Of a stretch of DNA of 64,000 bases, positions 41,500 to 50,118 are shown piece by piece. The translations under genes were made by a program, and so were the position numbers. The stretch is from positions 1,706,432 through 1,770,431 of the forward strand of contig NZ_CP011402.1 of assembly GCF_001643775.1 (NCBI RefSeq). Reading direction: 5' to 3'. The notes beneath the pieces were generated by a model. It made no database searches. It was not told where the DNA came from and saw nothing but the letters and a program-made list of their open reading frames with translations. The DNA comes from Denitrobacterium detoxificans (GTDB lineage Bacteria > Actinomycetota > Coriobacteriia > Coriobacteriales > Eggerthellaceae). Each line of letters starts with the position of its first letter. Positions within the stretch are counted from its first letter, which is position 1.

Positions 41500-42639
41500 C
41501 TAGTCGCTGATATCGGAATCGAGGGTAGCAACAAATTCGTATGCGGGGAACTGGCGATGCAGTTCCTGGCAGACACCTTCCACTACGGCAGGGCGATCGG
41601 GGGCGTCGAAGCCCACCACCATGTCGAACTGGACGCGCTTCGCTTCCTCATTCACATAGAAGCCGTGCGTCTGCAGGATGTTGCGGTCGTTGTTCGCCAA
41701 GCGCATGAGCGCCAGGAAGATATCGGCCTGTTCGCCCGTACGCTGCGTATTCGTGGAGTAAATGCCCACGGTATGCACCATGACATCGCATTTCTCCATG
41801 ACGGCATCCTGCACCTTACGCGTAAGGGCGTCGATTTCCGTGGCCGTAAGCGTGTCGTCGACCTCCACGTGCACGCTGCCAAAATAGCGATTCGGACCGT
41901 AATCGTTCAGCACCAGGTCGTATGCGCCATGCACACCAGGGACCGTCATGACGGCAGCGCGCACTTCCTGCGCCAAGCTGGCATCGATGCGACCGCCCAG
42001 AATCTTCGCGATGGCCTCGCGCAGGATGTCGACGCCAGCCTTGACGATGAAACCGGAGATGACAAGGCCCAGCCAGGCTTCCAACGAGACGCCAAACAGG
42101 ATGAAGATTACCGCCGCCACCAGCGTAGAGGCGGAAATGATAGCGTCCATGAGGGCATCGGTACCACTGGCGCGCAAGGAGCCGGAATTGAGCGCCTTGC
42201 CACGGGAAAGCGCGTAACGGCCCAAAGCGATCTTCGCCACCACGGCAACGCCCACCACGATGAGCGTGACCGCCTCGTACGTAGCCTCTTCGGGGTTGAT
42301 AATGCGCCAAATGGATTCGCGCGCGGCTTCCACGCCCGCGAAGGCAACCACAATGCCAATGGCGATGGTAGTGAGGTATTCCGCTCGGCCGTGCCCAAAC
42401 GGATGCGAGGCATCGGCGGGACGCGACGCAAGCTTCGTACCCACGATGGTAACTACGGAAGAGAAGGCGTCGGAGAGGTTGTTCACGGCGTCGAGCTTAA
42501 TGGCGATGGAGTTTGACAGCGCGCCCACGGCAGCCTTGAACGCCGCAAGCAAGATGTTCGCAACGATGCCCACGATGCTGGCCCTTACGATGCCTGCATC
42601 GCGTTCCTGCATGCTGAGCGCCTGAGCGTCTTCGGACAT
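41500..42639 (-). CDS. Cation diffusion facilitator (CDF) family metal transporter
   Basis: The 379-residue protein has six predicted membrane helices and a C-terminal cytoplasmic domain. Motifs include AIKLDAVNNLSDAFSS on helix 2 (metal-site Asp pair), HPFGHGRAEYL after it, and GTDALMDAIIS on helix 5. Such proteins export divalent cations (Zn, Mn, Fe, Co) by proton antiport. The pattern is closest to the MntE/MamM-like group, but the metal cannot be fixed. An inverted repeat overlaps its -10 region. A second CDF gene is divergent. AGGAGGGG lies close to the start. Confidence 0.92.
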   Translation of the reverse strand: MSEDAQALSMQERDAGIVRASIVGIVANILLAAFKAAVGALSNSIAIKLDAVNNLSDAFSSVVTIVGTKLASRPADASHPFGHGRAEYLTTIAIGIVVAFAGVEAARESIWRIINPEEATYEAVTLIVVGVAVVAKIALGRYALSRGKALNSGSLRASGTDALMDAIISASTLVAAVIFILFGVSLEAWLGLVISGFIVKAGVDILREAIAKILGGRIDASLAQEVRAAVMTVPGVHGAYDLVLNDYGPNRYFGSVHVEVDDTLTATEIDALTRKVQDAVMEKCDVMVHTVGIYSTNTQRTGEQADIFLALMRLANNDRNILQTHGFYVNEEAKRVQFDMVVGFDAPDRPAVVEGVCQELHRQFPAYEFVATLDSDISD

Positions 42640-42653
42640 TGCCCCTCCTTTCC

Positions 42654-42698
42654 GTGTACACCCTTGCAGTATACACGAACAGATGTACGATGTTAAGC
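42654..42698 (-). promoter_or_regulatory. Promoter with operator-like inverted repeat, CDF gene
   Basis: On the minus strand TTAACA (42691-42696) and TATACT (42669-42674) are 16 bases apart. GTGTACA (42654-42660) and TATACAC (42670-42676) form an inverted repeat with one mismatch. The repeat overlaps the -10 and start region, where a metal-sensing repressor would block transcription. Confidence 0.5.
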
Positions 42699-42816
42699 AA
42701 GCCGCCCCGCACATCACAAATAGTTTGTTAAACCTAATTGAACAGGCGGTTTACGTATAAACAGCACCTGCATCCATATCTGATATTCTAAGGCAAACAC
42801 AGAAACGGAGATACGC

Positions 42817-44040
42817 ATGAGCACAAACAAAGCCGCCGACGAAGACCGAATACACACCGCCAGCGCCCTGGGCACGAAACCAAGCACGTGGGTGCGCGTC
42901 TCACACGATGCGCAGGCCGCCTCCAGCGCTGGCGAACAGGAAGAAGAACAGGTCTACATTCACGGCGACCTCGATGAGGAAGACGACTCCATCGACGACA
43001 ACGTAGCCGACACCGACTCCATCGCCATGCGTCGCCACCGCGCACGCAAACGCGCGAAACCCCTCTCCCCTGCCGAGCAGCTGAAGCGCAACCGCACGGT
43101 CATCTCGGCCGTAGCAGCAGGAGTCATCGTCTCCATCATCAAGTTCATCACCGCCGCCTTCACCGGCTCGGTGGCCATGCTTTCCGAAGGCGTGCATTCG
43201 CTGGTAGACGCAGCGAACGATTCGCTCATGCTCGTGGGCGCACGCGGTTCGAAGCGCCAGCCCGACTTGGAGCACCCCTTCGGATACGGGCGCATGGTGT
43301 ACTTCTATACGTTCATCGTATCCGTGGTCATCTTGCTCTTTGGCGGCGGGTTCACCATCATGCAGGGCATCTCCGCATTGCAATCGCCCGAAACAGGCGT
43401 GGAGAACCCCGTCGTGGCTATCGTAGTGCTGCTCGTGGGCACCGCCATTGAAAGCGTTTCGCTCTCCATCGCGTTTCGCGAGGTAAACCAAGCGCGCGGC
43501 GACGATACGCTCATGGAGTACATCCGCACGAGCAAGGCGCCCACCAGCTTTACCGTGCTATTGGAAGACACTGCCGCCGTGTTGGGCATGCTGTTCGCGC
43601 TGGCGGGCATCGTGGCCACGGCCCTTACGGGCAATGGAACCTACGACGCCATCGCCTCCATTGCCATTGGCGCGCTCATGGCCATCTTCGCCGTGGTACT
43701 GGTGCGAGAAACATCGAGCCTGCTCATTGGCGAGGGCCTCGATCGCGACGAGATCGAGGACATCGTGTTCATCGTGGAGGAGGATCCCGCCGTCATCAAA
43801 TGCGGCCGCGTGCTCTCCATGTACATGGGTCCGAAAGACATGGTCCTGAACCTGGACGTGACCTTCGATGACGAGCTCGACGAAGGAGATATCCTGCAGG
43901 CCATCGACCGCGTTGAAGCCGAAATCATCGATGATTATCCGCAGTGTTCCGCTATCTTCATCGAGGTGGAATCGCTGAATCAGGTGTACCGCCAACGCGC
44001 CGACCGCGCCCTGGCCTTCCAAGAGGCGGAAGAGGATTAA
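42817..44040 (+). CDS. Second CDF family metal transporter with acidic N-terminal extension
   Basis: The 407-residue protein has an unusual acidic cytoplasmic N-terminus (residues 1-75, including GDLDEEDDSIDDN). A six-helix CDF core follows, with AMLSEGVHSLVDAANDSLML on helix 2, HPFGYGRMVYFY after it, and FTVLLEDTAAVLGM on helix 5. This pattern is nearer to the SLC30A9-like branch than to the divergent CDF upstream, so the two probably handle different metals or conditions. The C-terminal cytoplasmic domain ends in a short acidic tail. Structured repeat copy C begins eight bases after the stop. Confidence 0.9.
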   Translation: MSTNKAADEDRIHTASALGTKPSTWVRVSHDAQAASSAGEQEEEQVYIHGDLDEEDDSIDDNVADTDSIAMRRHRARKRAKPLSPAEQLKRNRTVISAVAAGVIVSIIKFITAAFTGSVAMLSEGVHSLVDAANDSLMLVGARGSKRQPDLEHPFGYGRMVYFYTFIVSVVILLFGGGFTIMQGISALQSPETGVENPVVAIVVLLVGTAIESVSLSIAFREVNQARGDDTLMEYIRTSKAPTSFTVLLEDTAAVLGMLFALAGIVATALTGNGTYDAIASIAIGALMAIFAVVLVRETSSLLIGEGLDRDEIEDIVFIVEEDPAVIKCGRVLSMYMGPKDMVLNLDVTFDDELDEGDILQAIDRVEAEIIDDYPQCSAIFIEVESLNQVYRQRADRALAFQEAEED

Positions 44041-44048
44041 TCCGCCGA

Positions 44049-44282
44049 CGGCCGCAGCGCGCATCCCTTCGGGACCCCGCTCCGCTACTCACGTGGCTTA
44101 AGCCCCACACGGGCCTAAGCCTACGCTCGTGCGCTGCACTGGTTCATGCTTTTACTTGCGCTGCCCAGGATGCCCCACGGATTTGCGTGAAGCTTCGCTT
44201 CCCGCTCTCCGTGGGGCATCCTGGGCTTAGCGCATTTTTGTATGCTTTCACAGGGTCCCGAAGGGGGTGCGCGCTGCGGCCG
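44049..44282 (+). repeat. Structured 3' repeat, copy C
   Basis: This element begins eight bases after the CDF stop codon, in the sense orientation. Outer arms 44049-44077 and 44253-44282 pair with one bulge and one wobble. Hairpin 1 is 44095-44121, with arms GGCTTAAGCCC and GGGCCTAAGCC. Hairpin 2 has perfect 19-base arms 44163-44181 and 44208-44226, plus GCGCT/AGCGC outside. Its 26-base loop, 44182-44207, differs from copy A by a single base. The stem sequences of hairpins 1 and 2 and the outer arms differ from copy A yet remain paired. A CCGACGG occurs on both sides (44045-44051, 44285-44291) and could be a target duplication or chance. Confidence 0.9.
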
Positions 44283-44460
44283 TACCGACGGGTGAGCGAG
44301 GCAATCTTTTGTTGGCGCGAGTCGGACCCGTGAACAAACCTCCGTCCCCCGTTCACACAGCCTCTGCCACGTACAGGCAATTCGCGTTTCAAGTGGATGA
44401 ACAATCGGCACGGTAGCTGACGCGCGGGTATACTGGGTCGTACGAAAGAAAGGACACCGC
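44283..44460. other. Upstream region of nadE with -10 box
   Basis: TATACT at 44429-44434 is a likely -10 for nadE; no matching -35 is evident. No other feature was recognised. Confidence 0.42.
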
Positions 44461-45225
44461 ATGCTCGCAAATCCCAACGCAACGCTCGAAGCTCTTACCA
44501 GCTGGATCCGCGACTACTTCGCCGAAAATGGCTCCACCGCACACGCCGTCGTGGGCATTTCGGGCGGCAAGGATTCCAGCGTAGTCGCCGCGCTCTGCGT
44601 ACGCGCGCTGGGCGCCAACCGCGTAGTGGGAGTGCTCATGCCGAACGGCGAGCAGGCCGATATTGAAGACGCGCGCGAGGTCGTAGCGCATTTGGGCATT
44701 CGCTCCATCTGCGTGGACATATCGGGCGCAACCGCAGCGCTTTCAAGCGCACTCATTGGCGCCGAGGGATTCGCCGAAGCAGCGGGCGACAACGCGGGAC
44801 TCTCGCGCGACACGCGCATCAACCTTCCCGCACGCATTCGCATGACCACGCTTTACGCCGTAGCGCAAAGCCTGCCCAGCGGCGCACGCGTGGCAAACAC
44901 CTGCAATCGCAGCGAAGACTACGTGGGCTACTCCACGAAGTACGGCGACGCTGCGGGTGATTTCAGCCCACTCGCGAACATCCTGGTAGAGGAAGTACGT
45001 CAGCTGGGCAGTGCGCTCGGTCTTCCCGAGCACCTGGTTCAGAAGACGCCAAGCGACGGGCTTTCAGGCCAGAGCGACGAAGACAAGCTCGGCTTCACGT
45101 ACGCCACGCTCGACCATTACATCACCACGGGCGAATGCGATGACGCCGCCGCGCGAGAACGCATCGATACGCTCCACACCATGAACCTGCACAAGCTGAA
45201 GCCCATGCCGGCATTTCAGCTGTAA
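44461..45225 (+). CDS. nadE: NAD+ synthetase, ammonia-dependent
   Basis: The 254-residue protein is the short form of NAD synthetase, converting deamido-NAD to NAD with ATP and ammonia. The ATP-pyrophosphatase loop SGGKDSS is at residues 34-40. The NLPARIRMTTLYAVAQ dimer-interface helix lies near residue 121, and NRSEDYVGYSTKYGD closely matches the family. PSDGLSGQSDEDKLG and the terminal HKLKPMP also match. The glutaminase domain of the long form is absent. GAAAGAAAGGA precedes the ATG. Confidence 0.95.
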   Translation: MLANPNATLEALTSWIRDYFAENGSTAHAVVGISGGKDSSVVAALCVRALGANRVVGVLMPNGEQADIEDAREVVAHLGIRSICVDISGATAALSSALIGAEGFAEAAGDNAGLSRDTRINLPARIRMTTLYAVAQSLPSGARVANTCNRSEDYVGYSTKYGDAAGDFSPLANILVEEVRQLGSALGLPEHLVQKTPSDGLSGQSDEDKLGFTYATLDHYITTGECDDAAARERIDTLHTMNLHKLKPMPAFQL

Positions 45226-45540
45226 GCTTCACGCCATACGCTACTGCCGAGCGCGAGGGCCCAAAAGCTCTTGCGCTCCTCTTTTCGACCCCTCCATGCG
45301 CACCCGCTTACACGATCTTTCGCGCACCCCGTTCGCATCCTCCCGCGCATGCTTTCACTCCTCCCCACACCCCCTATGCCATCCCAAGGCTCCACGTACG
45401 CAGCCCTATCGCGTACGCCGCATGCCACGCACCGCCTACCATCTGCGCCTTCTTATTGAACTATTTTGAACTCGTTGCTTTTACCAGAACAAGGGCGGTG
45501 GTAAGCTTGGGATATTGAACTTCCGGAGCAAGGAGGCACC
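45226..45540. other. Pyrimidine-rich noncoding stretch
   Basis: There is no gene in 315 bases. The plus strand is strongly C- and T-rich from 45290 to 45450, and a short TTGAAC/TTGAACT repeat occurs near 45454-45474. No promoter, hairpin or RNA family was recognised with confidence. Confidence 0.4.
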
Positions 45541-47268
45541 ATGGCAAAGCAAACGTTCGCAGATCGGCTGGTGCTGGCAATGGACCAGCGCGGCCTCAAG
45601 CAGATCGATTTGGTTCATATTGCCGCCCAGAACCACGTTAAACTTGGAAAAAGCCAGGTTAGCCAGTATATTAGCGGAAAAACGATCCCACGAGCGGGCG
45701 TCATGGAGTTCCTTGCAGACACACTTGGCGTCTCGAAGGAATGGCTTGCCGATGGAACCCCTATTCCCGTTGCCAAGCCCATTGAACCCGCTCCCGCAGC
45801 CACCGCTGCAAAAGTTGAACCAACACCTGCCAGCCCTCATTTCCAGAACGCGGCATCACAGCCCGCGGCAAGCGCTGCAACCACGGCAAGTTCATCGACT
45901 ACACAACCCGCTGCGGCACCCGTTCGCCCAACCACAACCACTGCCGCTGCGCAAACCGGCTTCGCTGCCGCAGCAACCGCTGCCGCCGCACGAGCCGCTG
46001 CACCTCACCCCGCTCCGCAACCCACCCCGAACACTCCCCTGGAGGCCCGACACATGCGTACCTTCGCCAAATCTTCCAAGCTCGATAACGTCCTCTACGA
46101 CGTGCGCGGTCCCGTGGTCGACGAAGCCAACCGCATGGAGGACGCGGGCACACAGGTCTTGAAGCTCAACATCGGCAACCCCGCCACGTTTGGGTTTCGC
46201 ACGCCCGACGAAGTCATCTACGATATGCGCCGCCAGCTCACCGACTGCGAGGGCTACTCGGCGAGCCGCGGCCTCTTCAGCGCGCGCAAGGCCATCATGC
46301 AGTACTCGCAAATCAAGGGACTGCCCAACGTAACCATGGACGACATCTACACGGGCAATGGCGTAAGCGAACTCATCAACATCTGCATGTCCGCGCTGCT
46401 CGACTCTGGCGACGAGATTCTCATCCCCTCGCCCGATTACCCGCTCTGGACGGCATGCGCGACGCTTGCCGGCGGCACGCCCGTGCATTACATCTGCGAC
46501 GAGCAGGCGGAATGGTATCCCGATATGGACGACATCCGCTCGAAGATCACCAGCCGCACGAAGGCCATCGTCATCATCAACCCGAACAACCCCACCGGCG
46601 CGCTCTACCCGCGCGAGGTACTGCAGGAAATCGTTGACATCGCTCGCGAGCACCAGCTCATCATCTTCAGCGACGAAATCTACGATCGCCTGGTCATGGA
46701 TGGCGAAGAGCACGTCTCCATCGCCAGCATGGCGCCCGACCTGTTCTGCGTTACCTTTAGCGGCCTTTCGAAGTCGCACATGATCGCGGGCTTCCGCATT
46801 GGCTGGATGGTCCTTTCGGGCAACAAGCGCATCGCCCGCGACTACATTCTGGGCCTGAACATGCTTTCCAACATGCGCCTCTGCAGCAACGTGCCCGCGC
46901 AATCCATCGTGCAGACGGCGCTCTGGGGCCATCAGAGCGTACAGGACTACATCGTGCCCGGCGGGCGTATCTACGAACAGCGCGAATTCGTATACAACGC
47001 CCTGAAGGACATTCCGGGCATTTCCGTGGTGAAGCCGAAGGCAGCGTTCTACATCTTCCCGAAGATCGACACCGCGCGCTTCAACATCACCGACGACGTG
47101 CAGTTCGCCCTGGACCTGCTGCGCGAGAAGCGCATCCTCGTCGTGCAGGGCACCGGCTTCAACTGGTCGCATCCCGACCACTTCCGCGTGGTTTATCTGC
47201 CGCGTGTTGAGGTTTTGGGCACCGCCATGGAACAACTCGCCGACTTCCTGATGTACTATCGTCAGTAA
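45541..47268 (+). CDS. XRE-type DNA-binding domain fused to an alanine aminotransferase-like PLP enzyme
   Basis: The 575-residue protein has three parts. Residues about 1-75 are a helix-turn-helix with LGKSQVSQYISGKTIPRAG and DTLGVSKEWLADG. Residues about 80-170 are an Ala/Pro/Thr-rich linker. Residues about 175-575 are a fold-type I aminotransferase like AlaA/YfbQ, with NIGNPATFGFRTPDEV, NPNNPTGALY, SDEIYDRL and the PLP lysine Lys411 in SGLSKSHMIAGFRIGW. All catalytic residues appear intact. MocR proteins pair a GntR winged helix with an aminotransferase; this uses an unrelated XRE domain. It may be an enzyme that also senses PLP or amino acid and regulates transcription. GGAG lies upstream of the start. 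Confidence 0.88.
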   Translation: MAKQTFADRLVLAMDQRGLKQIDLVHIAAQNHVKLGKSQVSQYISGKTIPRAGVMEFLADTLGVSKEWLADGTPIPVAKPIEPAPAATAAKVEPTPASPHFQNAASQPAASAATTASSSTTQPAAAPVRPTTTTAAAQTGFAAAATAAAARAAAPHPAPQPTPNTPLEARHMRTFAKSSKLDNVLYDVRGPVVDEANRMEDAGTQVLKLNIGNPATFGFRTPDEVIYDMRRQLTDCEGYSASRGLFSARKAIMQYSQIKGLPNVTMDDIYTGNGVSELINICMSALLDSGDEILIPSPDYPLWTACATLAGGTPVHYICDEQAEWYPDMDDIRSKITSRTKAIVIINPNNPTGALYPREVLQEIVDIAREHQLIIFSDEIYDRLVMDGEEHVSIASMAPDLFCVTFSGLSKSHMIAGFRIGWMVLSGNKRIARDYILGLNMLSNMRLCSNVPAQSIVQTALWGHQSVQDYIVPGGRIYEQREFVYNALKDIPGISVVKPKAAFYIFPKIDTARFNITDDVQFALDLLREKRILVVQGTGFNWSHPDHFRVVYLPRVEVLGTAMEQLADFLMYYRQ

Positions 47269-47279
47269 CTCACAACCCG

Positions 47280-47340
47280 GCCGCCGCGCCTCGCGAGAAC
47301 CACCTAGCGCGGCGGCTGAAAGCGGGCTCATGCCCGCTTG
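47280..47340 (+). terminator. Two hairpins after the XRE-aminotransferase gene
   Basis: GCCGCCGCGC/GCGCGGCGGC (47280-47289, 47307-47316) and AGCGGGC/GCCCGCT (47321-47338) lie in tandem. The second ends just before the methyltransferase ribosome site, so it may act as a terminator or a leader hairpin. Confidence 0.55.
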
Positions 47341-47364
47341 TTACCTCGCGAAAGGATGCCATAC

Positions 47365-48012
47365 ATGAACAGAAGCGCATCGAACGTACCCGCAGATGCC
47401 CTAGCGGGCAACCCAGGCAACCCCACGGGCGAAGCAGGGCGCGCCATGCTGGAACGCATGAACGAAAGCCACGGCGAGCTCACCGAGTGGGCGCTGGGCT
47501 TCGTGGAATTCCAGAATGGGTACGAAGCGCTCGACGTAGGCTGCGGAGGCGGCGCCACCATGCAGCGCATCGCACGACGCTACGCGGGCGGCCACGTGCA
47601 CGGCATCGACCATTCCAAGGAAGCCGTCGCCCTTGCACGGAAAACGAACCAGAAGACCATCGAAGCGGGCCGCATGACGGTACGCCGCGCTTCCGTGGAA
47701 CGCTTGCCCTTCGACAGCGGGTCGATTGACATGGCAGTCAGCGTGGAAAGCCTGTACTTCTGGCCGCGCCCCGACGCCGGCCTAGGCGAAATCTGCCGCG
47801 TGCTGCGGCAAGGCGGGCAGCTGGTCATTGCGCTCGAGGCGTACGAAAACGGCAATCTGCCGGAAAACGTGCAGGCGAATGCGCAGCAGTTCGGGTTATT
47901 CATGCCCACCATGGGCGAGCTTCGCTGCCTCCTTCGCGAAGCGGGCTTCGACAGCGTGGACATCTGCACGCAGCCCAATACGCTCTGGCTGGCGGCTATC
48001 GCCACGAAATAG
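47365..48012 (+). CDS. Class I SAM-dependent methyltransferase
   Basis: The 215-residue protein has motif I ALDVGCGGGATMQRIA near residue 53. The acidic residue of motif II is in HVHGIDHSKEAV, and ERLPFDSGSIDMAVSVESLYFWPRP contains the motif III region. The pattern is UbiE/Methyltransf_11-like. The acceptor cannot be told; small molecules are typical. The ATG at 47365 has AAAGGA nine bases upstream; the longer TTG frame lacks a site. A terminator follows. Confidence 0.88.
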   Translation: MNRSASNVPADALAGNPGNPTGEAGRAMLERMNESHGELTEWALGFVEFQNGYEALDVGCGGGATMQRIARRYAGGHVHGIDHSKEAVALARKTNQKTIEAGRMTVRRASVERLPFDSGSIDMAVSVESLYFWPRPDAGLGEICRVLRQGGQLVIALEAYENGNLPENVQANAQQFGLFMPTMGELRCLLREAGFDSVDICTQPNTLWLAAIATK

Positions 48013-48031
48013 CCGGTTTCCATAGGGCTAC

Positions 48032-48066
48032 AAGGCCGTCTCGCAGCAATGCGGGATGGCCTTTTT
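48032..48066 (+). terminator. Intrinsic terminator after methyltransferase
   Basis: Arms AAGGCCGTCTCGC and GCGGGATGGCCTT pair with G-U wobbles and are followed by a run of T. Confidence 0.82.
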
Positions 48067-48224
48067 CGTTGGATGAGACCATGTAGCCATGCGCGGGAAA
48101 ACGATGCCTCAGACGACGGCTCATGACGTTGCGGGATTTGGCCGCGAACTTGCAGCGTGGTAATGCGCGCGTTCGCGAAGCCGCTCGCGCCACGCGAAAT
48201 GAAGGGTGCGCGGAGAAGCGCAGG

Positions 48225-48707
48225 CTAGAGCTCGTTTGTGTCGAGCCAGATGGTGAACGGACCGCTGTTTTCGATGGACACGTGCATGTCGGCGCCGAAT
48301 TCGCCCACGGCAATGATGCCCAGGTCGTTTTGGGCCAACTGGCAGAAATAGCGGTACAACTCGCGTGCCTTCTGCGGGTTGCCCGCCTCGGTGAAGCCGG
48401 GGCGATTACCACGGCGGCAGTTCGCGTACAGCGTGAACTGCGAGACCACGAGCACTTCCCCATTCACGTCCGCAAGCGAGAGGTTGGTTTTTCCGTTCTC
48501 GTCATCAAAGATGCGCAAGCGCGAAATCTTGCGCCACAAACGCTCGGCTTCGGCTTCCGAATCGTCTTCGCCAACGCCCAGAAACACCACCAGACCGCGC
48601 GAAATGTCGCGGTGGGGCTCACCTTCGATAATGCCCGAAAACGTGCCTTCCGTGCCATCCTGAATGGCTACAGAGGCACTCGTAACGCGTTGAAGCAAAG
48701 CCCGCAT
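48225..48707 (-). CDS. dtd: D-aminoacyl-tRNA deacylase
   Basis: The 160-residue protein hydrolyses D-aminoacyl-tRNAs, and Gly mischarged on tRNA-Ala. The family motifs SQFTLYANCRRGNRPGF and NSGPFTIWLDT are present, the latter holding the Gly-cisPro selectivity filter. It is about 15 residues longer than the E. coli enzyme because of an insertion near residues 18-35. The start at 48707 lies two bases after the upstream gene's stop, with GAGGGGG as ribosome site, so translation is likely coupled to the glycerophosphotransferase gene. Confidence 0.95.
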   Translation of the reverse strand: MRALLQRVTSASVAIQDGTEGTFSGIIEGEPHRDISRGLVVFLGVGEDDSEAEAERLWRKISRLRIFDDENGKTNLSLADVNGEVLVVSQFTLYANCRRGNRPGFTEAGNPQKARELYRYFCQLAQNDLGIIAVGEFGADMHVSIENSGPFTIWLDTNEL

Positions 48708-48709
48708 GG

Positions 48710-49930
48710 CTATTCCCCCTCCGTTGGTAGGTTTGTGGCGATTGCGGAGCCAAACACGACCTGCGCAATGCGCTCGGTGGCGTGCCCGTCGCAGGCCGAC
48801 ATGAACTTCTCGCGGAACGCATCGATCTGCATGGCGTCGAAATCGCGTTCGGCGGCGGTCAGCCACGCGACCAGCTCTTCCGTGGTCGTGCACACCGGGC
48901 CCGGCGTAAGCTCGTCGTAGTCGTAGTAGAAGCCGCGCCAATCGTCGTAGTCGGCGCGGTCGTAGGCGAAGAAGGCCAGCGGGCGACGCAGGAGCGAGTA
49001 CTCGAACACGAGCGACGAGTAGTCGGAAATGCACGCAGAGCTGGCGGCCATAAGCTCGTCGATGGCCAAGTCACCGTGCGTGACGTCGAACGCGAAGTCG
49101 CGGCAGCTGTCGGGAATTGCAGGCGGCTGCTTCACGAAGGGGTGATGCTTGATGACGAGCGCCCAACGATCGCCAAACTCCTGCTTCAGGCGTTCGATAT
49201 CCAGCTGGTCGGGGCCTTCCGCACTAGCCACGCGGCCACGGAAGGTGGGCGCATACAGCAGGATCTTACGACCAGCGATGCCGGGAAGCGCCTTTTCCAC
49301 GCGGGCATGCGAGCGCTGCAGGAAATCGGGACGGAAGAATATATCGGTACGGCTGACGCCCAGGGCCTGCACAACCTGGGGCATATCCTCCAGATGCATG
49401 GCCTCGATGTAAGCCCAATTCACTTCGGGGCTGCTGGTGGTTACCAGCGAAAGGTTGCTGTAGAACGGATGGCGCAGCTTCTGCTTGCGCGAACCGCCGA
49501 ACTTCAGGTCGGCCGTGCTCATGCCCCATTTCTTGAAAGCGCCGCAGCCATGCCACAGCTGCACCACCTGCGAGCCCTCGCGCAGCGGCACGCAGCTGAC
49601 CACGTTCGAGGCATCGTTCAGGAACACGTAGGGAGCCGTAGCGATTTCGCGGAGCATGGCCAGGCAGTTGCGATGGTACTGGGTGTAGCGCACGCGCGAT
49701 TCGCCCAGGAAGAGCACGCTGAGGGAAAGCCCAGACTCGCGCTGCAAGCGCTCGTGCATGAGCTTGAAGCTGTCGGAGAGCTTCGGCTCGCGCACTTCCA
49801 CGAACACGACTTTGCCCGGAACGAGCGGCTGACGCGCTGCCCTTCGGTACACGCGCGGATACCACACCGAGAGGCAAAATTCGCGCATCAGACGCTTCGG
49901 AATGCGCAAGAGCGGCTTGAGGATGGACAT
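48710..49930 (-). CDS. CDP-glycerol glycerophosphotransferase family protein (TagF/TagB-like)
   Basis: The 406-residue protein has the Glyphos_transf pattern: VVQLWHGCGAFKKWG near residue 125, ILLYAPTFRG near residue 230, VIKHHPF near residue 262 and SDYSSLVFEYSLLRRPLAF near residue 308. FYYDYDELTPGP follows. These enzymes transfer polyol-phosphate units to teichoic-acid-like polymers at the inner membrane face. There is no N-terminal glycosyltransferase domain and no membrane segment. A membrane acyltransferase gene lies 188 bases upstream on the same strand, which supports a cell-surface polymer locus. CAGGAG precedes the start. Confidence 0.88.
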   Translation of the reverse strand: MSILKPLLRIPKRLMREFCLSVWYPRVYRRAARQPLVPGKVVFVEVREPKLSDSFKLMHERLQRESGLSLSVLFLGESRVRYTQYHRNCLAMLREIATAPYVFLNDASNVVSCVPLREGSQVVQLWHGCGAFKKWGMSTADLKFGGSRKQKLRHPFYSNLSLVTTSSPEVNWAYIEAMHLEDMPQVVQALGVSRTDIFFRPDFLQRSHARVEKALPGIAGRKILLYAPTFRGRVASAEGPDQLDIERLKQEFGDRWALVIKHHPFVKQPPAIPDSCRDFAFDVTHGDLAIDELMAASSACISDYSSLVFEYSLLRRPLAFFAYDRADYDDWRGFYYDYDELTPGPVCTTTEELVAWLTAAERDFDAMQIDAFREKFMSACDGHATERIAQVVFGSAIATNLPTEGE

Positions 49931-50118
49931 GGGTCTCCTGTTCGGGCAATGCTAGGTAACTGGGATAGGATACACCACGCACGGACGGAGCGGGAAACGG
50001 CGAGCGAGGGCGAAGGCACGGCTTGAAGACTGCGCGCACGACGAGAAACAGTCCCGTACGCGAAATAGACCACACGGAAATGCTCCGCCCACACGCGTCC
50101 GGGGTCGCACGAACGCCG

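Noticed and set aside
44045-44291. CCGACGG on both sides of repeat copy C as proof of transposition
   Set aside because: Seven bases in GC-rich DNA can match by chance, and copies A and B show no comparable duplication.
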